A stretch of DNA of 64,000 nucleotides, taken from the NCBI GenBank assembly GCA_028671895.1, contig CM053801.1, positions 13,987,375-14,051,374 of the forward strand, read 5' to 3'. This document shows, in pieces, positions 10,205 through 22,536 of this stretch. A program made the position numbers and the translations under genes. Each line of letters begins with the position of its first letter. Position 1 is the stretch's first letter. The stretch comes from Oenanthe sinensis (taxonomy: Eukaryota > Streptophyta > Magnoliopsida > Apiales > Apiaceae). A model generated the notes under the pieces. It searched no databases. It was not told the DNA's origin and saw only the letters and a list, made by a program, of their open reading frames with translations.

Positions 10205-10580
10205 ATGAGTTGGAGGTTATTTATTTATATGCTGGTTATCATGATGATGGTCAATGTTGCTCTGTCAGATTTTACTACTTGTGATAAAAAATGTAAGTAA
10301 ACCAATTATTTGTCAAGCACATACATATAAATTAATCTAAATACAATATATTTTTAATTTTATTTGATCAATGGTTATTGTTTATGATCAATATTTGTTT
10401 TCTTCATTGGCAGATGATTCCATCGTAAGGGCGGCTAACGGTCCAAACATATGTTCATGTATTACTGAATACGATGATGGATGCAATGACCATAAGTGCG
10501 CTATTTTGTGCTTGAAGTTTGATGTAATAACTGGCTATTGTGACAATAAATCGACATGTTTATGTGTATTTCGTTGTTGA
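10205..10580 (+). CDS. Defensin-like cysteine-rich secreted peptide, copy C (intact)
   Basis: Two exons, 10205-10292 and 10414-10580, are joined across a 121-bp intron with a T|GTAAGT donor and TTGGCAG| acceptor. The spliced CDS is 255 bases, 84 residues. The start is followed by a Met/Val-rich hydrophobic signal peptide of about 21 residues ending near VALS|DF. The mature peptide has ten cysteines spaced C-x16-C-x-C-x7-C-x4-C-x3-C-x9-C-x5-C-x-C-x3-C. The CxxxC followed by CxC resembles the cysteine-stabilised alpha-beta core of defensin-like proteins. The phase-1 intron splits a codon so that the TGT visible at the end of exon 1 becomes TAT when spliced, giving an even cysteine number. A role in extracellular defence or signalling is inferred from the class; no target is known. 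Confidence 0.8.
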
Positions 10581-11320
10581 GAAATTTTCACTTCATTTGA
10601 ATGTAAAATTAAATTTATTTATAATAATAGTTGGCTTCCTTGTCTTTATTTTTATATATATTCTTGATTTGAAAAAGATAATACTAAAAACAAGAGGAGG
10701 CACTTGGAAAGTTGAAACAAAAACAAAGAGTACGTTCAAAGCATACGAAAACTCGTCCTCTTCAAATTGTATGTTCTATTTGTTCTATTAAGAGGATATA
10801 AGCATATTAGTCCTTTGCAGTCTAGTTCGCTTTGCATCTTTTTTCTTCTCCTCTTTTTATAATCCCATATTGTAGTTTGGGTAACAAATATGTCCTTGGT
10901 CAAAGAAATGTTGAGCCAACTTCTGCCGAATGCAAGTTTGGATTGCTTGGAAGTTGGTGTATTTTATTTTTCCTTGCGGTTCATATTTTTAATGAACTCT
11001 GGATAGGTTTATCTTTGAAATTCCGAGGAATGGATGGATTCTACCTCGACTTGTATACTCAATCATTTCTATGGTTTTAACTTTATAAGCCATGTCCAGG
11101 TGAGGGTGAAACAGAATTTGCAGGGTTTTCAGTCCAAAATTAAAAGATAAAAATAAATAGATATTACTTCACACTATGACAAAGAAGATTTATGCCATCG
11201 GTTGTAGTACCCAAAAAAAGGTTATAAAATTTATGGTAGTAACTAAATTTATGCCATCGATTTTGTAGTAGTCGAAAATACTCTGTTTCTTTTAGGGTTG
11301 ATGTAAAAAAAGGTCACATT
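10581..11320. other. Copy C 3' flank and unassigned DNA
   Basis: The 3' UTR is shared with the other copies up to about 10630. The remainder contains no gene I recognise; open frames at 10540-11080 have no family features. Confidence 0.5.
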
Positions 11321-11559
11321 CAAACATATATTAGATGGTAATTTATACTTTACTATAATAAAAGAAGGTAATTTATATTATAGTAATAAATTAATCTCAT
11401 CCTAAAATCCCAATGATCTCCTTAAAAAAAAGTAAGGAATGACAAATCTTTTTATACCATATATTTTCTTTCATATATTTAATTTTAATACATACAAAAT
11501 AAAATCTTCAAATTGATTCATGCATCACTTTTAATGTAATAATATTAAAGTAAAAGTTC

Positions 11560-11749
11560 AACATTCACATATCCCATCCAAGATGTTAACTAACTTTCAT
11601 TGATAATAATATTTTCGTAATCTTTTATGAAATATCAAATCTTTAAGGATTAATATCCAGATATCTTATAAACACAATGCAAATTATATATAAATTGAAA
11701 AGAGAAGACGTCTATTAGACATTGAAATTCTTACACCTAGAAAATCAAG
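11560..11749 (+). promoter_or_regulatory. Shared DEFL promoter module, copy D
   Basis: It carries the same words as the copy C module, including TATATAAAT and GACGTCTATTAGACATTG, immediately before the copy D ATG. Confidence 0.65.
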
Positions 11750-11866
11750 ATGACTTGCAGGTTATTTATTTATATGCTGGTTATCATGATGATGGTGAAT
11801 GTTGTTGTATCAGATTTTACTACTTGTGATAAAAAATGTAAGCAAGCCAATTATTTTACAAGCACA

Positions 11867-12440
11867 TATTGGGGATATGTATGTAATCACAAGGGGTAGA
11901 CAAAATATTGAGCAGAGTATATGATATCTCATGTGATGAAAATAAAAATAGGGAACAAATCAAAATTTATCATATGAAGATCAAGACAACTTATCTGAAC
12001 AAAAGTCGTGGCGTGAACTTAATCACTGTGCTAAAGTTGAATTTGCCCCGCTACATACACACAGACTCATGACAATCAACCTCCAGCGTTACACGACCTC
12101 TGTTTCACTGATTTGGTACAGGGAAACAAATTGAAAACCCTTTTTGATCATTGCCCATAAACATGCTTATATATGTATGAGAGTATTTTTGAGTTGTGTA
12201 ATCAAAACCATGGAGACCCATTTTTCCCATGTCCATCAAACTTACCAAAACCCTTGACCCTCATCTGTCACCAAAAAATATAACTGAAGAAGTCCAAAAA
12301 ATAAAAAGTCTCCTTTTAAAGTCTTAAAACCAAAAAGTCTCACACATAAAATAATATATATAATCGTTCTTTTGAAACAAACTATAAAATTGGAATAATA
12401 TTTTATTTATTTGAAATAATAAAATATATAAATTCCAACA
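11867..12440 (-). repeat. 3' LTR of the 11.9-kb Copia element
   Basis: 574 bp. The outer terminus reads TATTGGGG where the partner LTR has TGTTGGGG, a point change in the terminal dinucleotide. The inner end is AATTCCAACA. Confidence 0.8.
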
Positions 12441-13970
12441 ATCCCCCACATGTTTTAAAAGAAAAAAGAAAAGTTTTATGGGTAATGGATAATCAGTTTA
12501 TTAAGTATCAATGTCTTGTGGACTTGAATTAATACCTAGTGCATACAATTATTTTCCACAACCATGTTAGGTGAAACAAATTCTTGAACCTCTCATGGTA
12601 ATTAGTGATAACATATATGCGCAATAAATCCTTTCTCAAATCAAAAGTGTTCTCGCAGGACATTAACCTTGATAATGTCAATTACAATTTTATTATAAGA
12701 TGCCCCACATTTTAGCTGAATATTCATGAATGCTCTAGAGTCCTTAGCCTAGAGGATTTCATAGGGGATTGGGCGTAACCCCCACATTCACATATGTAAA
12801 TTCATCAAGTTTGTAATTGTCACAAACCACCTCATATAAGGTTATGAACTTATTAAGAACATTAGTTCATCCTAACACATATGAAAATAAAAAAATACTA
12901 CATCACTTTATTAATAAAAATGGTAGTAGTATTACATAAGCATGAGTTCTTTTGTGATTTCGTTTGACCATTGAACTTAGACATTCCTAAGATGGGTATC
13001 CATCACAATTCACTCCATAATAGGTTTCAAACCCATTCCTATTTGTGCTAACTCTAACACCATGCAAATGTCATAAATTTAGGTTCTTTTGTGATTCATC
13101 ACAATTCACTCCACGATAGGTATCAAAACCTATTTTGTGCCAACTCTAGCAACAAAAGACCTTTGCTGAGAGAATCTGTAGTATTTCTCTCATACTTTCC
13201 ATAATCAAGTGATATCACATTATTACTGATCAGATTTACGCATTAACATGCCTAAGGCGTCTATGCCTTCTCTTTCTCTTTTCTTTTTAATAAATTTAAA
13301 GTTTGCCAACTTTTGCAAATCGCACAATGCCAATCACTTTTCTTGAAATACAAACTCAATGTTTGTCATACAAACACATGCATCATTTATTAATATTGGC
13401 AAAAATTTGCAACCCCCACAACAAAATAAAGTGAATATTGAAAGTATTTACCTCAAAATTATAATTTGATTAAATACCTTTAACATCTTCTCAACATAAT
13501 GAGACTGATTTAAGACAACCCATGTGAATTCCTAATAATTCACATCTGTCTTTTCTAGGCCCTTCATATCAAAGCAAGAAGTTAGGAAGGCATTGCTTGT
13601 GTTAAGCACATTATATTGTACCAAATATTAACACATCATCCATATAAAAATGTATGATCACACAAAAGAATAGTCTTACGCATACTCCAATAAAGAGATA
13701 TATATGATGAGTTGCACCAGTATCTACCACTCATTCAGAGATGCATACGAAAAGTTAACCAATAATTACACATATATTAAGAATGATTCTCGAAATATAT
13801 CATATCTCACTCGGGCATATTATCAAACAAGTTTCACACACATCTTGTAATATTTAAATTCTTACATAAATATCACATGTATCATCACAAGTAAATTAAA
13901 AATAATCATTTCCGCTCAATCTTCGCACACAGATATAAATTTGTCTAATACATAAAATTCAACTTTAGAA

Positions 13971-14541
13971 TGTTGGGGATATGTATGTAATCACAAAGGG
14001 TAGCCAAAATATTGAGCAGAATATATGATATCTCATGTGATGGAAAAAAAGGGAACAAATCAAAATTTATCATATGAAGATCAAGACAACTTATCTGAAC
14101 AAAAGTCGTGGCATGAACTTAATCACTGCGCTAAAGTTAAATTTGTCCCGCTACACACACACGGACTCATGACAATCAACCTCTAGCGTTACATGACCTC
14201 TGTCTCACTGGTGTAGTACAGAGAAACAGATTGAAAACTATTTTTGATCATTACCCAAAAACATGCTTATATATGTATGAGAGTATTTTTGAGTTGTGTA
14301 ATCAAAACCATGGAGACCCATTTTTCCCATGTCCATCAAACTTATCAAAACCCCTGACCCTCATTTGTCACCAACAAATATAACTGAAGAAGTCCAAAAA
14401 AATAAAAAGTCTCCTTTTAAAGTCTTAAAATCAAAAAGTTTCACACATAAAATAATATATATAATCTTTCTTTTGAAACAAACTACAAAATTGGAATAAT
14501 ATTTTATTTATTTGAAATAATAAAATATATAAATTCCAACA
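13971..14541 (-). repeat. 5' LTR of the 11.9-kb Copia element
   Basis: 571 bp from TGTTGGGGATATG to AATTCCAACA, followed directly by the GCACA target duplication. Confidence 0.8.
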
Positions 14542-14801
14542 GCACATACATATAAATTAATCTAAATACAATATATTTTTTAATTTTATTTGATCAATAG
14601 TCATTGTTTATGATCAACATTTGTTTTCTTCCTTGGCAGATGATTCGAGCTAACGGTCAAAATAAGGCGATATGTTCATGTGTTACTGAATACGATGAAG
14701 GATGCAATGAGAATAAGTGCGCTCCTTTGTGTGTGAAGTTTGAAGTAATAACTGGTTATTGTAAAAATAAATCGACATGTCTATGTGAATTTTTATGTTG
14801 A

Positions 14802-15358
14802 TAAATTTTCAGTTCATTTAAATGTAAAATTAAATTTATTTATAATAATAGTTGGCTTCCTTGTTCTTTACTTATATAAAGTTGAAATATTTTTAAAATT
14901 CATTGCAAGAAAATAGAAGTGGTATTGACTATCCAAACAAATTTAATTTTAAAAAAATAACATTATATTAATATGAATTAAGCAACTATGACATAAAAAT
15001 TTATTAGTGTTTTAGAAAAATAACATTATTTGTACTTGCATGCATTCCAAATTTCCAATCATGTATTTGAGTTAACAAAATTCTCAACTTCTCTACATAC
15101 CCTATTGAACCTGTCCTTGCATCTCTTATTGCTTGACTAAAGAATATATACATGTTCAATGTTTATATATGGATTGAGGTGGTTAAAAGTATTTGATACA
15201 ATTAGTACTCGCAGAGAGAAATAAACATTGAAAAAAGCACTTATTGGATTGTGAAATTGCCTGAGGCAGGAACAACCTTACATACAATGGAATAAAGATT
15301 TCACAAATCGTTCAATAGCCGAGAAGTACTTTTGCAGATAAACTATGCCCTTTGTTGC
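14802..15358. other. Copy D 3' UTR and AT-rich DNA
   Basis: The DEFL 3' UTR words (AATGTAAAATTAAATTTATT, GTTGGCTTCCTTG) continue to about 14885. No gene was seen beyond that. Confidence 0.5.
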
Positions 15359-15415
15359 AAAAGGGCAACTACATTGAGCCCGTTTTGAGGTTCAGTTGAA
15401 ATACATCATAATAAA

Positions 15416-15983
15416 GACCGTGTGTATTATCAAATATATGACTTATAACCTAGATTTTTAATTTAAAAAACTAAACAATGAACTATTGTCACATTGTAGT
15501 AGAGTTGTAGTCGAGAGAGTTGCAATGCTAATACTAGGTGTCGATTCATAAATTGATCTGATCGTCACGTTAGTTGTCAGTTTTTTTGATGGATGAATAC
15601 TCTCATCTGTAATTGAGTTAAAGTTTCGATTCCTGATTTTGTGAGGAGGTTGGAAAAAATAGAAGTTGAGCACTTGATTGAATTGCAAGAAATGAAAAAA
15701 AGGAAAGAAAAAATGGATAATTCGAATTGTGTTTGAATCTATTTGTTTACTGAAAGGTTAGCCATTATTTTGAGAATTTGAAAGTTTGACCATTATTTTG
15801 AAATTTTGTGTAAAGTATGACCACCACCTTGTAATTTAATCTTTACATATATTAGTTAATGACCACCACAATTCTTTTAAAACGCGAAAAGAAAGATTAA
15901 TCACTATTTTGAGAATTTAAAAGTTTGACCACTATTTTAAAAATCGGTGTATAGTACAACCACCATTCTGTAATTTACTCTTA
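15416..15983. repeat. Inserted segment with two diverged ~85-bp direct repeats
   Basis: This interrupts a sequence that is continuous at 6588-6680. It contains two related units (about 15757-15842 and 15893-15978), each with TTTTGAGAATTT, AAAGTTTGACCA and CCACCA words. No coding potential was seen. Confidence 0.45.
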
Positions 15984-16299
15984 AGAAAATTGATATGTAT
16001 AAGCTCATGTCAGAATTTATGACAAAGAGTGTTACAACTATGTCTACAACAATTTAAGTTTTTGAAAGTGCTGTTAGCACCTTCTCTCTTTCTCTTCTTC
16101 CGCGGTTGGTGAGAGTAATGTGATAGACTAAAACTGAATGGATGGAAAATTGTTAGAAATGGCCCTTCCCCCTATCAAGTGATGCACAATATATGCACGT
16201 ATATGTACTGCACAATATATATACATATATTATGACTAACTACAAGAGGAAAATTCTACTGATTCTGTGAGGGGATGACCCTGACCCTTATATAACATG

Positions 16300-16815
16300 A
16301 CATTTTCAAACTACAGAACAAGAAAAGGATATTGGAAATTGAACAAAGTGAACTTTCATTCTACTTTTGACATTCATAGTGAAAACATATCTGTCATTTA
16401 CTAGCATAGTATAACTAACTAGGCCAAATCGTGGATGTTCAAAATAAAATTGATTCAAACAATTTTTTGGTCATGAGGCCGGATGGATAGTGAAAGAAAA
16501 CTACTAGAAATATGACCATCAAGTCCAAATCAAGATTCGATATGCCATTATCGACATTCAAGCTCATTCTACAATTTGAATTGGTAAATACAATGAAAAG
16601 TTAAGATTGAGAGGTCTATGAATATCATTAGTATTAAAAGTAATGATGTTTATATTTTAAAGTTGCAATTCCAGATGGGGTGAAATAGGTCTAAAATGAA
16701 TATATCATAAAAGCCCGAATAATAAAAGAGTGCGGTAAAAATTATGGTTGCGAGTGACGATGATATGATCGGGTGAGATAATAGAAGGTGAAGTTCAAAT
16801 AAAGAATGATGAAAA
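16300..16815 (-). pseudogene. LEA_2/NDR1-HIN1-like relic
   Basis: The DNA aligns with the intact exon at 55448-56187 at several blocks: AAGATTCGATATGCCATTATC, CAAGCTCATTCTACAATTTG, the ATCATTAGTATTAAAAGTAATG block and GATGATATGATCGGGTGAGA. The translation is interrupted and the membrane segment is degraded. It is therefore a pseudogene paralogous to the 55-61 kb gene and lies downstream of the DEFL array as its parent lies downstream of the 43-kb DEFL gene. Confidence 0.75.
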
Positions 16816-17039
16816 AAAAATGTGATTTTGGTGTGGAGGGGTTTAAAGATAGTGGGGGTTAAAAAATGAGTATAATACAAATTATATGTCTACTTAATAT
16901 GAAAATACACGAAATTTGCAGGATAAATGTATAAAAATGAAACCAAAAAATATATATTAATACATATTTTATTAGTTTTAAATATGAGAATAAAGAACAA
17001 AATGATCTTAATCCACGTTCTGCGAATTTATCAATAATT

Positions 17040-18085
17040 GCATTAAACTTCTTTTTAAGATCTTCCTTGCAATTGCATAGGGTGAAGATCTGAATAACCT
17101 AATAATAATGTTAGTGATTGTTGATGGAGAAATCTGGTAAACAATAAAGATCGAGGTTCTTTGCCTGAAAAAGATCTGACGAGGTTGAGATGCGGTGGAG
17201 CGTGGTGGTTTGTATGAGATTGGGAGCTGAGATTGTTATGTTTCAGAATAACTAGAGCTTTGTGTTCTCTGGCGACTGCGAGCTCTAATAATTCTGATCC
17301 CTAATAATGTGCCTGCGTATCTCTATTTATAGGGAAAATAGAGGATCAAGCCCACGTAGTTCTTGGTGAAGTAGAGGCCCGTTAGGAAACCTGAGTTTTC
17401 TTCTTCGAATCGAATGCAAAAAAGGCAAGTGGAACCTTCCTAGAAAAGGACTCTACATTCGGGCTTGTTTGGATAGGTCAAAGCCTAGTATAAGGTCTAA
17501 AGACTTCATGGATCCGACATTGACCTAGAAACCGTGGGCTCTAACCGGTCAATTACAGCTATTTCCAAGGATACCTTGACTGTAGGCCAGCACTTGATCC
17601 ACTACAAATCGTAGGTCACGTCCTAAGCCTCCAGACGAGGACAACCCGCCTGAGTACAGGGAAATGATCTTCTAATATAAGGCCAAATAATAATTCATAA
17701 CTCCCCTACGGGGGCAACACGAGGAATGTGGAGTTATGCTCTCCAATAAGTATAAATGCCGACAATTGATCAGATCAAGGATAACAGCAAGCCTGGCCAG
17801 CTTCCCATGGGGGGCGCGCCCTACCATCAACCCAGACAATGCGCGCCTGACTTTCCTCCGAAATTAGTCACCACACCAATCAATCCCCGAATTATCGATT
17901 TCCATATTTGTCAAACTCTAATAAACCTTGTTAGTCAGTAAGTTGTGATTGAGTAAACTCTGATGACGTCAGCTTAAACTCTGATTGACTTCAATAAAAT
18001 CTAATCGAAGCAATCTGACAGAATCGATCGAGGGCGCGCCCTACTCTGTCAGCGTGGCGGGCGCGCCTTCTTTACATAAATTTAT
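17040..18085 (-). repeat. GC-richer LTR-like segment with three GGCGCGCC words
   Basis: The composition shifts upward in G+C. The minus strand reads CCCTATAAATAGAGATACGC near 17312-17332, a strong TATA box typical of an LTR promoter. Three GGCGCGCC octamers occur (about 17814, 18033 and 18061), two followed by CTAC. No open frame or second copy is present, so the element class stays open (a solo LTR is my guess). Confidence 0.4.
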
Positions 18086-18189
18086 GCATAACAGTGATCA
18101 AATCACATTTTCCTGAAAATGTATGAAGTAGGTTTGTTATGAGTTACATATATTTTTTCCTGAAAATGCATGAATACATTATATATATA

Positions 18190-21100
18190 TATATATGTAT
18201 ATAGGGAGACTCGAGTGAGAACCCGCTATAATGAGAACTAAAAACTTGGTCTAATTTAAACCCAATAACATAAAATACGTGGTCCATAACAGGCTTATTA
18301 GTAGCCATTATCTATGGCTTTTGATTCAATGGCCACAAAACCCACTTCTTCCTCCCTTTGTTCTACGTCATATACACATAAATCACTAACTATTTTTTTT
18401 AAAAGTAATTGAAAACTTCTATGATTCGTGCAAATTTGAAAGGTTTCGTGTCGATTATCATGCTTAAATCATCAAAATTATCAGGTATATATCGATTTCA
18501 AAGTTTATTTTTTTTGGATATTTTACAAATTTATCCCCAATTTACTTAATTCAGAATCGATGTTTGTAAGGTTGATTATAATCACTTGTATCAATGAGTT
18601 AAGTGCTTACAAATACTCAAACTACTATAATTGGTTATAAGTTGATTATAATCACTCGAATCTATGAGTTCAATGCTTACAATTATCTTTTTTTCAATAT
18701 GATAAGTATTGGATTTTATATAATTTTTACATTTTGATTTGTCTTGCTAAGATGATGATATGTAATTTATTGATATAATTTGATACATGTTTTTATATAA
18801 TTATAGGGAAGTTAGATTAGTCTTATTAAATGGGTAATTAGTATATTTTTTCATCTAGTTTAATATTTTTCGTCCAGATTGATACTAATTTATATATATA
18901 ATTTATAATATAATGATTTGTATTTTGAAGTAAGTGATTTGTGCTATCAGTATAATATTTCGATATAATTTGTTAGTATTTTATATAATTTTATATTTTG
19001 GTGATTTAATAAGTATTTTAATTTATTATGGGGTTCAAATGGTTTGCTAGTTTGTATCTAGATGATCTTTTATGGTTAGACAAATGGTTCAATATTATAT
19101 GGTTTGTTTTAGTTAAATTTTTTTGTAGCGATGAATAGTTAGTTCGTGAGATTATTTTTGATCTTCTCGGGTAATTTTCTCTTGAAGGTTTATTTCAAGA
19201 GATTTGTTTTTTAAGAGGCTCTCTCGAAACTATTAGTACATTTTTTTCTGATTAATATTTTCTGGGAAGTTGTCCTTTTTATCTAAAAAAACCTTAAACC
19301 ATACATTTAAAATATACTGAACATGCACAAATCACCTAAAAATATATACAAAGTACCTAAAATATAAATAAACCACCTAAAAATATATAAAAATCATCTA
19401 AAAATATTAACAAATCACCTCAAAATATTCATAAATCACCTAAAAATATATACAAAGCATCTACAAATTAATATATACAAATCACTTAAAATATATAGAA
19501 AGTACCAAATTTTATAAACAAAGCACTAATTTTGATTTAATAATAAGCCTGTAAATTATAAGTTTAAATTTATAAAAATAACTTATTATAGCTATAAATT
19601 ATTCCTTTCTCCTCAAGTATGTATTATATGACGTGTACATACACTTCTACTCAAATTCAAGCTTAAATTTATCCCCTCCACATTAGGGAATCAAGAATCT
19701 CTAGAATTCTAAATTCAAACATTAATAAATAATAATAATAAATTACTAAAGTTTTTATTTATTGACAAAACACCAAAATTATATAAAAAGAACTAAAGTT
19801 GATGTTTATAGATAGAAAAACGAAAATGTATAAATAAATTTATTTTTTACACTAAAACTTATAAATCAAGTATATTTAATCAATGTCAACATCTACATCT
19901 TTTTCAAAGTCAACATCTTGTTAAATGAAGGACTTATTCTTTTTTAACCCCGTTCCTTTGTTTTTACATTCATACGGTGTATTAGTCAGTACTATTTATG
20001 TGGAACATGATCTCTTTATGCAGAAACATTACCTAAACCCTAGTCCAAACCATTACAACAATCTAAGGGAGCATCGTCAACAAATTGTGGACATGTGAAG
20101 AATCAACATTAACAACATCTATACAAATGAAACACAATAATGAAAATACAAATATTGATTATCATTCAAATCACAACAATTGTCTTTTGTGTATACAAGG
20201 ACGACACCTTGTCAAAATATATTAATCTAAAAAATAATTACAAGAGAGTTCTGAGAGAACTCCTCTCAAGGAAAATATATCTCTTGGAACAAGTTCAAAA
20301 GAGCTGACCAAAAAAATAATAAAAATATAATTGACTAAAAATCTACTCTGAAAGTTAACTAACTCATGAAGGACATAGCAAGAATACAAAGCGCATTTGG
20401 GCTAAACACACGAACAAAACTCTACACATTCAAGGCATTGGACATCTGCCAACCTCAAAGCACCTCTAACAAAACTGCACACTCCACCGATCTGAAAAGA
20501 ATAGCAGCAAGCCATCATTACGAACCAAACAAGAAAATCAAAGTCTAGAAACAGCAATTCTGCAATTTCACAACTCCAATGAGACTTCACGGCCAGATAA
20601 GGCCAAGAGTGCCAAATCCTGGACTCCAAAACACTACAACATATCCTCATAGAGCACATGATGAGTCCTAGAACCTGCGACAAAATTCTCCAAGCCACCG
20701 ACATCTATTATAAATTGATAACAGATTCCCCGAATTTCAAAACCCAACCTCTACTTCTTAGACACTGATCATGAATTTAAATCCCTTACGAATTTACACA
20801 TTTTAAACCCATATAAATTTGATTAAGATCTCGCTTTCACTCACGGACACAAATACAACATAATCAGGCTAACAGAATTATTACAAAATCAATTAAAACC
20901 TCCGCCAATCTTCAAGAAATCTACTCAATAGTACTCATTTTTACATATTTATTCCAGTTGAGACAATCCAGGACTTCAAGCATATACGTCGTACTAAGGT
21001 CATGAAACAAGTATTTCAAATCCATTTGTAAGTATTTTCAATAAAATTTTGAAAATATAAATAATAAACTATCACCAACAGTGATTTGAAAGAAAAGTAA

Positions 21101-21965
21101 ATACTTATACCAAATCAAACTTTAAAACACTGATTTGATTTAAAAAACACAATAAAACTATACAAAAACAACAAAATCAGACAAAAAAACCCGCAAACTA
21201 TCAACCAAAGCACAACTACACAAACTATCCACAAACTAAAAACACATTTACATTTTAAAACCATAAAATCATATGAAAATACGTTGATTAACTAACACTG
21301 ATTCATCATAAAATTACCATTTATGGAATCACTAAAAATTATAATTTTATCGTAATATCACCACCAATGGAATCACTAAAATCTAGGCTGAATTACCAAA
21401 ATTTAAATTCGAGTCATTGAAATATATATGAAAATCAAAATGATAAAAAAAATTGCCCAAAATTTTTAAGTCAAATTATCAACAAAATAATAATCAAATC
21501 TGAGTAGAAGTTTCATCGAAAAGGCTAATATAGCAGAGTATGGCAACAAAATCAAAAACAGCGATGGCTACCTTCATGTTAACCTCCAGAAGGCGAAATT
21601 GTTTAAAAATCAAGATGGAGATGATATAGAAATCAAAAGTGATAGAGTTGAGATATACATATATACATACAAATTTATGTATTAATAATATATGTGAATC
21701 GGAGGTAAGCGAAAATATGACAACGAGGTGGTGGTGGTCGGATTGAAGATGTATCAAGAAAGTGTAGATGAGTGCATACAGATGAAAGAGATGAGATGAG
21801 AGAAGAGGCGACGTGTGCGGTAAAGAGAGATATGTGAGGCATAGAGAGAAAAATGTACAGTAGAGATTTAAAAAAATTAATGGTTGAAAATAGATCTCAG
21901 TTCTTATTTTAATTTGAGTTCTCATTTAAGTACTTACACATTTAATATATATATATATATATGGA
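18190..21965. mobile_element. Putative long non-autonomous TIR transposon
   Basis: Near the left end (18207-18245) the sequence reads GTGAGAACCCGCTATAATGAGAACT. The right end read inverted (21938 down to 21890) gives AATGAGAACTCAAATTAAAATAAGAACT, an imperfect inverted repeat beside AT-runs. The interior is AT-rich with no transposase recognised. The right-hand interior has a minus-strand hydrophobic frame (21494-21925) with no family assignment. A related end appears at 63640. Element class and exact borders are not determined. Confidence 0.4.
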
Positions 21966-21974
21966 GAATTTTAA

Positions 21975-22499
21975 ATGGAGTATTAAGTGGAGAACATATA
22001 TGTCTTGCATTATATTTTATAATATATTATAAGTATTATATATATATATATATATATACATTTGTTAAATAGTGTGTTATACACATTTGTTAAATTGTAC
22101 TACCTCCGTCCCACCCAATTGTTATCCTTTCAGAGAGAAGGTCCGACACGCATTTTAAGGTGCATATAAAATATAGTTCCATAACTTATTTTTAATTTTT
22201 TTTTTCTAAATAAAAATTTAAACATTAAATTTTTATTCAGAAAAAAAATTAAAAATAAGTTATTGAACTATACTTTATATGCACCTTAAAATGCGTGCCG
22301 GACCTTCTCTCTAAAAGGATAACAATTGGGTGGGACGGAATGAGTAGTATAGTAGAAAAATGTCATAGATTGTAAATATGTTAAATGTTTGTGAATTTTT
22401 GTAGAGCGAGAACATATATGTCTTGCATTATATTCTATAATATATTATAAGGATAATATAATGCATAACATATATATTCTCTAATATATTATAAGTATA

Positions 22500-22536
<37 letters not shown>

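Larger units (their letters stand above)
11867..14541 (-). mobile_element. Degenerate Ty1/Copia LTR element in the DEFL intron
   Basis: Two direct repeats, 11867-12440 and 13971-14541, bracket about 1.5 kb and are flanked by a 5-bp target duplication GCACA (11862-11866, 14542-14546). Orientation is minus: just inside the 11867-12440 LTR the minus strand reads ATGTGGGGGAT before TGTTGG, a Copia polypurine tract. Minus-strand remains of reverse transcriptase survive: a frame reading HYVEKMLKVFN near 13475-13505, and a degraded Tyr-x-Asp-Asp-like stretch near 13625-13660. The remaining internal region has no open frame. The LTRs differ at many positions, so the insertion is not recent. Confidence 0.85.
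11750..14801 (+). pseudogene. DEFL copy D, intron split by a Copia element, exon 2 frameshifted
   Basis: Exon 1 (11750-11837) is intact, with the family signal peptide and a GTAAGC donor. The intron contains a 2.7-kb Copia insertion. Exon 2 (14640-14801) retains the acceptor and all nine exon-2 cysteines (through CSC, GC, KC, LC, YC, CLC and the final LC before TGA). However, 11 bases are missing soon after the acceptor (GATTCGA joined to GCTAACGG), so with the normal splice the reading frame meets TAA four codons in. The well-preserved cysteine block implies recent loss. Confidence 0.8.

Noticed and set aside
10281..10299. An apparent CDKKCK C-terminus of a short unspliced exon-1 peptide
   Set aside because: The T|GTAAGT donor lies within this stretch in all copies and exon 2 follows in the right phase with an acceptor, so the second Cys codon and stop are intronic or split by splicing.
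11867..14541. Direct repeats considered as a CRISPR-like or satellite array
   Set aside because: There are only two ~570-bp copies, with a 5-bp target duplication and a polypurine tract, which is an LTR element.
20366..20704. Short open frames inside the 18-22 kb element as a possible transposase
   Set aside because: No DDE, zinc-finger or MURA-like pattern; both strands give equally unconvincing frames.
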